Shown piece by piece: positions 1-8,121 of a DNA stretch of 42,881 nt (positions within the stretch are counted from its first letter, which is position 1; the number at the start of each line of letters is the position of its first letter). The notes beneath the pieces are model-generated. The model was not told the origin of the DNA and ran no database searches. It worked only from the letters and a program-made list of their open reading frames with translations. The position numbers and the translations under genes are program-made. This stretch comes from an uncultured Gammaproteobacteria bacterium. Lineage in GTDB: Bacteria > Pseudomonadota > Gammaproteobacteria > Arenicellales > JAANXG01. The stretch spans positions 1 through 42,881 of the forward strand of contig CALZGZ010000100.1 of the NCBI GenBank assembly GCA_945787105.1, in the 5' to 3' direction.

Positions 1-63
1 GATAATCCCAGCCCCAATCCGGCCACTTGTCTACAGGCAAAGACTTGGGTGGCAAGAATATGA
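1..63 (+). CDS. 3' end of an upstream minor pilin gene (PilV-like by position), partial
   Basis: Frame 1 reads DNPSPNPATCLQAKTWVARI-stop (tga 61-63); the stop overlaps the ATG at 60 of the PilW ORF (ATGA coupling). Identity rests on operon position. Confidence 0.6.
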   Translation, partial: DNPSPNPATCLQAKTWVARI

Positions 64-1100
64 GCCGCTATGCGCAAAGCCACCGGCAGATGGGATTTAG
101 CATGGTCGAGCTACTCGTCGGCCTTACCATTTCGATGTTCCTGCTCGGTGGTGTGATATTTACGATGGTAAGCGGCTCGCAGAATTATTCGGTTTTGAAC
201 GACATGTCACGGTTGCAGGAAAACGGCAGAATAGCAATGGAGTTTCTGGTCCGCGAATTGCGTATGGCGGGGTACTTCGGTTGCTACGAAGGAAAGGCCG
301 CCAGTCGACTGAATGTCGCTAGCGGCGATCTATACGATCCTAGCGCGGACGTCGAAGGATTCGATAGCACTGGCAGCGCATGGCAGCCCTCCGGTAACAC
401 CGCTATCGTGAGTGACATCGCTAATGGCACCGACGCGATCACCGTGCGCTATGCGAACCCTTCACAGGTGGCTGCAGTGGAGGCGGCGATGGGCACACCA
501 AACGATAGCTTGAACGCTACTCAATCCGCGAATGACTATCTATTCCAACAGGGCAACATCGTGGTCGCAGCCAGCTGCGACTCGGTCGATGTGTTTCGGG
601 TCACCGCCGACCCCACTACCGGCAACGTGCTGCAACACAGCGATGCGTCGCAAGGTTCGGGACCAGCGAACGTGTCCGCCGCCCTGAATGGTGTATACGA
701 ACCCGGGGCCGAGATTCGTGGATATCGCGGTGTGCGCTACTTCATCAAGACGGGCGGGAATAACGTCCGTGCGTTGTTCCGCCGTACCGTTGACGTCAAC
801 GGAATTATCGATGAAGAAGAGTTGGTCGAAGGCGTGGAGAACATGCAGCTTCTGTATGGCGAAGACGACGATGGCGATAACGATGCCGATAGCTACAAGA
901 GTGCAGCAACGGTTGGCAATTGGGATCGCGTGGTCAGCGTGCGTGTGGCGTTGCTGCTGCGCACCGTGGATGAATACGGCACCAATAGCGATGCCGACAG
1001 CAAAACCTATCAGTTGCTGGACGTGACCGTGGATCCTGACGACCTGCGCGTACGTCGCCAGGTTTACACCGCCACCATCATGGTGAGGAACCGGGTATGA
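60..1100 (+). CDS. pilW: Type IV pilus minor pilin PilW-like
   Basis: Prepilin N-terminus GFSMVELLVGLTISMFLLGGVIF; position before pilX/pilY1. ATG at 60 preferred over TTG at 27 because of the ATGA overlap. Confidence 0.88.
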   Translation: MSRYAQSHRQMGFSMVELLVGLTISMFLLGGVIFTMVSGSQNYSVLNDMSRLQENGRIAMEFLVRELRMAGYFGCYEGKAASRLNVASGDLYDPSADVEGFDSTGSAWQPSGNTAIVSDIANGTDAITVRYANPSQVAAVEAAMGTPNDSLNATQSANDYLFQQGNIVVAASCDSVDVFRVTADPTTGNVLQHSDASQGSGPANVSAALNGVYEPGAEIRGYRGVRYFIKTGGNNVRALFRRTVDVNGIIDEEELVEGVENMQLLYGEDDDGDNDADSYKSAATVGNWDRVVSVRVALLLRTVDEYGTNSDADSKTYQLLDVTVDPDDLRVRRQVYTATIMVRNRV

Positions 1101-1639
1101 GTAGTAAGAAAACACCCAATCCCGTGTCGCCTCCAAGCCGTCAGCACGGTGCAGCATTAGCGGTAACCATGGTGATGCTCGTCATGCTGGTGATGCTGGG
1201 TATCTCGGCGATACGCACCTCGTCGCTGCAGGAACGCATGGCGGGTGGCAGTGAACGGTTGGCGACCACCTTTCAGGGCGCGGAGACCGGTATCACCGTG
1301 GTGCTCGAGGACGTCGCCGGCAACAACGGCCTGCTGACCGTGGAGAGCACGAAGAGCAGTCCGGTGACACTCGACTACAAGATCATCGACGGCAAGGTGT
1401 GTGAAGTAACCGACTCCGCCTGCCTATCCGGCCTGACCGAGACCCCCGCCAATAAAACAACGCTGGACATCGCTGTGTGGTATGTGACCCGCAGTGAAAC
1501 TCCCCCTGCGGGCTACAGCCTGGATAACAATTCGCAATTGACGAATTACAACTTTTTGGCGCGTAGCATCGGCCGGCACGGGTCTTCGCGCGCCGAACAT
1601 TATCAAGGTATTGCCAAATTGGGGCCCAAGGGGTCGTAG
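1097..1639 (+). CDS. pilX: Type IV pilus assembly protein PilX-like
   Basis: HGAALAVTMVMLVMLVMLGISAIRTSSLQERMAGG, typical PilX N-terminus; ATGA overlap with pilW. Confidence 0.87.
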   Translation: MSSKKTPNPVSPPSRQHGAALAVTMVMLVMLVMLGISAIRTSSLQERMAGGSERLATTFQGAETGITVVLEDVAGNNGLLTVESTKSSPVTLDYKIIDGKVCEVTDSACLSGLTETPANKTTLDIAVWYVTRSETPPAGYSLDNNSQLTNYNFLARSIGRHGSSRAEHYQGIAKLGPKGS

Positions 1640-1668
1640 GGCAATTCAATCTGAGGACACGCAACACG

Positions 1669-2016
1669 ATGACGACAAAACACTCAAAATACTTGATCAC
1701 CGGCCTCGCCATGTCCCTGCTGCTAAGCCTGAGCATTGCCGGCTACGCAGAACCCGTTGTGGTCCAACATGAGGAAAGCATCGAAGGGGCTAGTGTGCGG
1801 CTATACGTCAGCAACCGAGGCGTGGGTTCCGCGATCGTTTACCCGTGTGAACAATGTCCCTCGCTGCATTTGAAAGTTACCCCAAAAAGCCGGGCGTTTG
1901 TAAACAACGAGCCGGTTGCCATTTCGTCTTTGGGCAGCCTACACGACAAGTTTGTGATGGTTTTCTATCAAAAGAAAAGTTCGGTACTCAACCGAATTGC
2001 GGTGATCGAGGACTGA
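1669..2016 (+). CDS. Small secreted/periplasmic protein of unknown function in the pil cluster
   Basis: 115 aa, signal-peptide-like N-terminus (LITGLAMSLLLSLSIAGYAEP), CEQC motif; lies between pilX and pilY1 on the same strand. Confidence 0.75.
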   Translation: MTTKHSKYLITGLAMSLLLSLSIAGYAEPVVVQHEESIEGASVRLYVSNRGVGSAIVYPCEQCPSLHLKVTPKSRAFVNNEPVAISSLGSLHDKFVMVFYQKKSSVLNRIAVIED

Positions 2017-2094
2017 TATGTTTTGTGAAAGGCCGTGTGGACTCCATCGGAATTATTTACGGGCGCGGCACCGGCAGAGAGATTGGGAGTTACC

Positions 2095-5000
2095 ATGAAC
2101 CAAGTAGACAGTCGAACACTTTTTAAGGTGAAACAAATCACGTTGGGGATCGTCCTGGGTGCTGTCGCAGCGGCACCGATCCTGGCGGATGACACCGAAA
2201 TATTCGTCGGCTTGGCTGGCAACCAGACGTCCGCCAAGCCGAATGTGCTGTTCATCCTCGATACCTCGGGCAGCATGAGCACGCAAGTCACCCTGACCGA
2301 GTCCTATGACCCGAACGTGACCTATGCCGGCTCGTGTGACGCATCCCGCATCTACTGGGACGACGAGGGCGACACGCCGGAATGCGATGACGATGAGTGG
2401 TTCTATACCAGCCAATCGCGTTGTGCGGCGGCGGTCTCAGCGCTGAATGCCACACCCGGCTATTACACCGACCGCGTCGCACTTTGGGACGAAGATGAGT
2501 GGGATGAACTCGACGACGATGAGCATAACCCGACGCATGTGGAATGCAAGGCCGACCAGGGAGTGCATGGGCAAACCGCGGCCAGCGGCGCGACGTATAT
2601 CGGCGAAGACAACGACGGGCCCTGGACCAGCAACGTGGGCGACGCGGAAAGCTGGAATGACATAGGCGACGTGTATACCTTGTACAGTGCAAATTACCTC
2701 AACTGGTATCACAACCATCAAGTGACCCAGTTGGGGACGCGCATGGACATCGTGAAAAACGTCACCAAGGACCTGATCGATTCGGTGAGCGGCATCAACC
2801 TGGCGCTGATGCGATTTGATACCAATGGCACGCTGCCGGGTGGTGGCAGCGGCACCCCGGGCGGTGCGGTGGTGTATCCGATGACCGATATCGACGCGAC
2901 CGGCACGCGCACCGCCGCCAAGGCGGTGGTCGACACGTTTACCGCTACGAGCTGGACCCCGCTGGCGCAGACCTATTACGAATCCCTGCTCTACTGGCGC
3001 GGTCAAGCCGCCCTCCACGGCGTGGATTCCTACAACACTATCCAAAGCCATGCGGATACGTTGACCACAAATGGCCAGGACTATGTCAGTCCCATTGAGT
3101 TGTCCTGCGTCAAGAACTACACGGTGTTGTTGACCGACGGTTTGCCTACCCATGATCGCGATGACGACACCGCAATCAACTCGTTACTGGCGACCTCTTC
3201 GGTGATGACCGACAAAACCTGCGGTCACGGCAACAATACGAACCCGGTCGACAGCTGCTTGGATGAGCTCGCCGAATTCATGTACACCACCGACAACGCG
3301 ACCGCGTCGCTGGGCAACGATATCCAGGGCGAGCAGAAGGTCACCACCCATACCATCGGCTTCGCCGTCGACGACACGCTGCTGGATGCGGCCGCCGCGA
3401 AGGGCGGTGGCAACTCTTACTTCGTCACCGACACGACCGAACTGTCCGCGGTGTTGACCGAGATTATTACCGAAATTCTGGCGGTCAACAGCACGTTTAC
3501 CTCGGCCGCGGTGTCGGTCAATGCGTTCAACCGATTGACCCACAACAACGAACTGTATTTTACCGTGTTCAAGCCGGGCGCTCGTGCGCACTGGGACGGA
3601 AACGTCAAACGTTTTGCTCTCGGCTTAAAGACCGACGCCAATGGCAACCCCATCGATGCGGACGGTAACGGTGAGCCCGATCTCGACATTGTGGACGCCA
3701 ATGGTAATTCGGCCGTGGATGACAGTACCGGCTTGTTCAAAGACACGTCTGAAAGCGTGTATACGCCTGCGTTCGATGCGCCCGACGGCCAGGAGGTAGA
3801 GCTTGGCGGCATAGCCAGCCGTCTGTATGACCTTGTCCTCGGGCAGCACGTGGCCAACACCCGTAACGTCTATACCTACACGGGGACGGTGGCCGACTTG
3901 TCCAACGCGGTCAATCAAATGCATGAGGACAACGCAAATACCACCGCCAATCCGACCGGTGCATTGACCAAGACGATGTTCAATGCCGCTGCTATGAGCG
4001 ACGCGGACTTCCAGGATCTGATCCGCTGGAGCCGCGGCGTCGATCTCAAGGACGCAGATGAGGATGCGGATGTCACGGACGGTCGTCCGCGCATGGGCGG
4101 TATCCTGCACTCGAAACCGGTTATCGTGACCTACGGTGCCAATCCCAGCACCGGCGTTCAGGACAATACGCTGTTCGTGGTGACGAACGACGGCTACCTG
4201 CATGCGGTAACGACCAACGACCCAACCGGTAATGCCGATGCGCTGGAGTCGTTCGCATATGTGCCGGCAAACCATTTGAATGATTTGCGGACGATCTTTG
4301 ACAATAGTTCGTCACCCACACTCCACTACAATATCGATGGTGCGCTGGAAACTTGGATCAACGACGCCAATGGTGATGACAATATTGTCAACACCGATGG
4401 CAGTATCGACACTGGAGACCATGTGTACATCTATTTCTCGGAACGCCGCGGCGGCCGTGCTGTGCACGCGGTGGATGTGACCGACCGCGCCCATCCCGAG
4501 TTCTTGTGGCTGATCGACGGTGACGACGCGACTGGCACCGACCCATTTACCCGTCTTGGTCAATCTTGGTCCAAGCCGAAGCATCGCAAGATGCTGGTCG
4601 GTACCCAAATCAAAGACGTGGTGATCTTCGCCGGGGGTTACGACACCGGTCACGACTCAGCGGACACGTCGCGCTCCAACTCGATAACGCTGGGAAATGC
4701 GGTGTACATCGTCGATGCCGAAAACGGCAACCTGCTGTGGTGGGCGGGCCGACAGGAGACCGGTGGACCGGTGCCCAATCTGGATCTCAGTGATATGTAT
4801 CACAGCATCGCGGCGGACGTCACCGCTATCGACCACAACGGCGATACCCTGATCGATATGCTGTTCGTGGCCGATCTTGGCGGGCAAATCTGGCGTTTCG
4901 ACATCGATAATTCAACCACCGGGACGCTGGCCGACCGCGTGACAGGCGGCGTCATTGCCGATGTGCAAAAAAGCAACCAAGGCAGCGCCGCGCCGGGGGC

Positions 5001-5706
5001 TGCTGATAATCGCCGCTTCTACGATCCCATCGATGTCTCTGTGGCAGAGCCGGTGGATGATCAACCGTATTTGGCGCTGGCGGTTGGGTCGGGTTTCCGC
5101 GCCCACCCACTCAACACCACGGTCACGGAGCGATACTACTTGATCAAGGATACCAGTGTTGACGGCCCACCCACCGATGCGGATGGCGATATCACATACA
5201 CGAAGTTGTATGAAGACGACCTGTTGGATGTGACCGACGTGGTGACTCAGTCCCACTTCGACGGCTTGTCATCGAACCAGGAAGGCCATCTCGCCAAGGG
5301 TTGGTATGTCACCCTGGAGGGAGACGGCGAGAAAGCAGTGAGCGGCTCACTCACGCTCAATGGTGTGCTCATATTCACCACCTATACACCGGCCGAGGCG
5401 GGCCAGACCACCGAGGGTCAGGTATGTTCCCCGGCGCTCGGCACCGGAAAATTCTACGAGGTCAGGGTGCAGGACGGCCGTCCGGCAATCGACTTGGACG
5501 GTATCGGTGGTTTGAACGCCCTGACCAAGACCGACCGCTCGCGCACCTTGGGTCGGTCGGGGATACCCCCGCAACCGGTGACCGTGTTCCCGGATCTCAC
5601 CGGCGTGACAACCGGCACCATTGTAATCGGTAACGAATTCGTACCTCCGGACGTGAAAAATCCGTTTGTCCGTACCTTCTGGTATCAGCACAACGCGGTG
5701 GAATAG
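2095..5706 (+). CDS. pilY1: PilY1-like type IV pilus tip/assembly protein with VWA domain and C-terminal beta-propeller
   Basis: VWA MIDAS DTSGSMS; C-terminal DHNGDTLIDMLFVADLGGQIWRFDI Ca-binding/propeller motif; ATG at 2095 preceded by GGGAG. The upstream extension to 2035 lacks support. Confidence 0.92.
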   Translation: MNQVDSRTLFKVKQITLGIVLGAVAAAPILADDTEIFVGLAGNQTSAKPNVLFILDTSGSMSTQVTLTESYDPNVTYAGSCDASRIYWDDEGDTPECDDDEWFYTSQSRCAAAVSALNATPGYYTDRVALWDEDEWDELDDDEHNPTHVECKADQGVHGQTAASGATYIGEDNDGPWTSNVGDAESWNDIGDVYTLYSANYLNWYHNHQVTQLGTRMDIVKNVTKDLIDSVSGINLALMRFDTNGTLPGGGSGTPGGAVVYPMTDIDATGTRTAAKAVVDTFTATSWTPLAQTYYESLLYWRGQAALHGVDSYNTIQSHADTLTTNGQDYVSPIELSCVKNYTVLLTDGLPTHDRDDDTAINSLLATSSVMTDKTCGHGNNTNPVDSCLDELAEFMYTTDNATASLGNDIQGEQKVTTHTIGFAVDDTLLDAAAAKGGGNSYFVTDTTELSAVLTEIITEILAVNSTFTSAAVSVNAFNRLTHNNELYFTVFKPGARAHWDGNVKRFALGLKTDANGNPIDADGNGEPDLDIVDANGNSAVDDSTGLFKDTSESVYTPAFDAPDGQEVELGGIASRLYDLVLGQHVANTRNVYTYTGTVADLSNAVNQMHEDNANTTANPTGALTKTMFNAAAMSDADFQDLIRWSRGVDLKDADEDADVTDGRPRMGGILHSKPVIVTYGANPSTGVQDNTLFVVTNDGYLHAVTTNDPTGNADALESFAYVPANHLNDLRTIFDNSSSPTLHYNIDGALETWINDANGDDNIVNTDGSIDTGDHVYIYFSERRGGRAVHAVDVTDRAHPEFLWLIDGDDATGTDPFTRLGQSWSKPKHRKMLVGTQIKDVVIFAGGYDTGHDSADTSRSNSITLGNAVYIVDAENGNLLWWAGRQETGGPVPNLDLSDMYHSIAADVTAIDHNGDTLIDMLFVADLGGQIWRFDIDNSTTGTLADRVTGGVIADVQKSNQGSAAPGAADNRRFYDPIDVSVAEPVDDQPYLALAVGSGFRAHPLNTTVTERYYLIKDTSVDGPPTDADGDITYTKLYEDDLLDVTDVVTQSHFDGLSSNQEGHLAKGWYVTLEGDGEKAVSGSLTLNGVLIFTTYTPAEAGQTTEGQVCSPALGTGKFYEVRVQDGRPAIDLDGIGGLNALTKTDRSRTLGRSGIPPQPVTVFPDLTGVTTGTIVIGNEFVPPDVKNPFVRTFWYQHNAVE

Positions 5707-6183
5707 GTGACAGCATACGGCATGATTAGGTTGCAACCGCAAACGGCGAATGTGCCGCGTCACGCGTCAGGTGTGACGTTGATTGAGATGATGATCGTGG
5801 TGGTCATATTGTCAATCTTCGCGGTGTTCGCGATCCCGGAATACAGCAAGTTTACCCAACGTGCGCGCCGGTCGGACGCCATGGAGGCATTGTTGAATTT
5901 GAGCGGCAAGCAGGAACAGTTTTATTCAGCTTCGCTTTCGTATACGACCGACTTTGGAGACCTCGGCTGGAATAGTGGCGTTGCGGAAAGCCCTGAAGGT
6001 TATTACACGCTAACCATACCCACCGGCAATAACACGAACTTTGTCGTTAGTGCCACACCGAAGGCCGGTGCGGCGCAGCGGAAAGACGCTGATTGCTGGA
6101 CCTTCACCCTTGATGCGTCCGGCGAAAAGGGAGCAAAAAATAAACAAGGCACGGATAATGCGAATTGTTGGAAAAACCGCTAG
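5707..6183 (+). CDS. pilE: Type IV pilin PilE-like
   Basis: Prepilin cleavage motif SGVTLIEMMIVVVILSIFAVFAIPEY; starts immediately after the pilY1 stop (GTG 5707, alternative ATG 5722); C-terminal Cys pair. Confidence 0.88.
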   Translation: MTAYGMIRLQPQTANVPRHASGVTLIEMMIVVVILSIFAVFAIPEYSKFTQRARRSDAMEALLNLSGKQEQFYSASLSYTTDFGDLGWNSGVAESPEGYYTLTIPTGNNTNFVVSATPKAGAAQRKDADCWTFTLDASGEKGAKNKQGTDNANCWKNR

Positions 6184-6261
6184 CGCGCAAAGAACATCAA
6201 GGAACCATCGTTGCCGTGTTCCTGCTTGAGAAAAGTAACGTAGCGTTGAACTCGCCGGCGC

Positions 6262-6505
6262 AATCCACCACGGTGAGATTCTTCGCTACGCTTGTATGAT
6301 GCTGGGCGCCTGAAATCTCTGAACCACCAACACAGTGAGATTCCTCACTGCGTTCGGAATGACAAAGTAATGTGGTCATCCCGAGGCACTGTTCTTGTTT
6401 GTCATCCCGAGGCGCTGTTCTTGTTTGTCATCCCGAGGCGCGTAGCGCAGAGGGATCTTACCGTGTCTAAACACAGCTACCGACATCCAACACGGTGAGA
6501 ACTCC
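6262..6505. repeat. Cluster of ERSEE-type intergenic repeat fragments, including a 26-bp tandem repeat
   Basis: gtcatcccgaggc[a/g]ctgttcttgttt at 6375-6400 and 6401-6426, third partial copy from 6427 (gtcatcccgaggcgcgtagcgcagagggatctt); related gtgagattc(c/t)tc...gaatgaca segments at ~6265 and ~6330. Reverse translation contains CHSERSEESHC. Confidence 0.85.
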
Positions 6506-6619
6506 CATTACGTTACCAAACTGCGGTTTCCCCACCAGCGCCACGTCCAGGCGCGCGATCCCTGTGCCGTTATCGGAGATCCTTATTGCGATATACCGGT
6601 CATCCCGGCATTCGGCTCG

Positions 6620-7957
6620 TCAGTCGCGGTCGAACTCCAATCGTTTGCCGCGCAAGGCATGCAATAATACTCCATCGCGATAAACCATTTCGCCGTTGAC
6701 GAAAGTTGCCCATACCTTGGCATGAAAGGTGTGTCCGTTGAACGGAGACCAACCGCATTTATAAAGAATGTTCTCCTCGTTTACGGTGTAGCCGCCATTT
6801 AAATCAATGAGAACCAGATCCGCCCAATACCCTTCGCGAATGTATCCCCGCTCCTTGACGCCGAACACCTGCGCGGGAGCATGACATGCTTTTTGCACGA
6901 TGGTTTCCAGGCTGAGACGGTTCCAGTGATACAGCTCCAAAAGTATTAACAGGGCATGTTGTACCAGGGGTAGGCCGGATGGGGCTTTGAAATAGGTGCG
7001 GTTTTTTTCGTCCCAGGTGTGTGGCGCATGGTCGGTGGCGATGACGTCGATGCGACCTTCGTTTACCGCAGCGACAAGGGCATCGCGGTCCCGCGACGTT
7101 TTGATTGCCGGGTTACACTTTATCAGTGTGCCCTTGTCGCGATAGTCGTTTTGATCATAAAACAGATAATGCACACATACCTCCGCGGTAATGCGTTTAT
7201 CAGTCGTCGCAGCCGGACTAAACAGCTTCATTTCCTGTGCGGTGGATAGGTGCAAGATATGGAGCCGGGTTTGGTGTTGCTGGGCAAGCTCGACCGCTAG
7301 CGATGATGATTTGAAGCATGCTTGCTCGGAACGAATGTGTGGATGAAATGCAATCGGTACATTCGCACCATATTTGGCGCGAAACGTTTTCTCATTGGCA
7401 AGGATGGTCGGTGTATCTTCACAATGGGTGACCACCGGCACCGGGGAGTCGGCAAAGATTTTTTCCAAAGTATCGGGATTGTTAACCAGCAAGTTGCCGG
7501 TTGATGAGCCCATGAACACCTTGACACCACAGGCCTCATGGACGTTCAGAGCGCGTATCTGATCAATATTGTCATTGCTGGCGCCCAAATAAAAAGAATA
7601 ATTGGCCCGGGAGGTTCGCGCCGCCAGCGCATATTTATCGGCGAGTAAAGTGCGGGTCGTAGTGGGTGGCATTACGTTGGGCATGTCCATATAACTGGTG
7701 ACGCCGCCGGCTATAGCAGCGGCGGACTCACTGGCGATATCTGCCTTATGGGTCAGGCCGGGCTCGCGAAAATGTACCTGGTCGTCAATCATGCCGGGGA
7801 TCAAATACAATCCAGTGGCATCGAGGATTTCAGTGCTGCCGTCGGGCACGACTTCACTATCCACGCGCGTGATGCGGCCATCTTCGATCAGCACATCAGC
7901 ATCAAAGATGCGACCTTCATTGACGGCTCGGACATTTGTAATCAATTTTTTCGACAT
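6620..7957 (-). CDS. pyrC: Dihydroorotase
   Basis: DDQVHFREPGLTHKADIASESAAAIAGGVTSYMDMPNV, VIATDHAPH and cyclic amidohydrolase organisation. Confidence 0.9.
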   Translation of the reverse strand: MSKKLITNVRAVNEGRIFDADVLIEDGRITRVDSEVVPDGSTEILDATGLYLIPGMIDDQVHFREPGLTHKADIASESAAAIAGGVTSYMDMPNVMPPTTTRTLLADKYALAARTSRANYSFYLGASNDNIDQIRALNVHEACGVKVFMGSSTGNLLVNNPDTLEKIFADSPVPVVTHCEDTPTILANEKTFRAKYGANVPIAFHPHIRSEQACFKSSSLAVELAQQHQTRLHILHLSTAQEMKLFSPAATTDKRITAEVCVHYLFYDQNDYRDKGTLIKCNPAIKTSRDRDALVAAVNEGRIDVIATDHAPHTWDEKNRTYFKAPSGLPLVQHALLILLELYHWNRLSLETIVQKACHAPAQVFGVKERGYIREGYWADLVLIDLNGGYTVNEENILYKCGWSPFNGHTFHAKVWATFVNGEMVYRDGVLLHALRGKRLEFDRD

Positions 7958-8121
7958 GTTGGCGCTTTCGAATACAATTAACCGTAAATATTAAGTCTTT
8001 GACTCAGCAATTATTATGATGCATAAATCCCTTATAACATAAGTTGTTCAATTGAGATGAGCCCCCTTGGCTATGCTAATTCCGGGGGCGCCGTCTCGTG
8101 TAGCGATTCAGGAAGATATCC

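Noticed and set aside
540-1157. 205-aa antisense ORF opposite pilW (and similar long antisense ORFs opposite pilY1, thrS, smc, ligA, acnA)
   Set aside because: Each lies wholly opposite a well-supported gene, has low-complexity His/Arg/Val-rich composition typical of antisense reading in GC-rich DNA, and has no recognisable domain.
2035-2094. N-terminal extension of PilY1 in the ORF track
   Set aside because: ATG 2095 has a suitable GGGAG upstream and leads into the hydrophobic export signal; the extension (MWTPSELFTGAAPAERLGVT) is not signal-like.
6197-6379. 60-aa minus-strand ORF MTTLLCHSERSEESHC...
   Set aside because: Translation of the ERSEE-type repeat, a well-known spurious ORF product.
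6375-6459. Possible CRISPR-like array
   Set aside because: The 26-bp units are directly adjacent with no spacers, and they belong to an ERSEE-type intergenic repeat; no cas genes are present.
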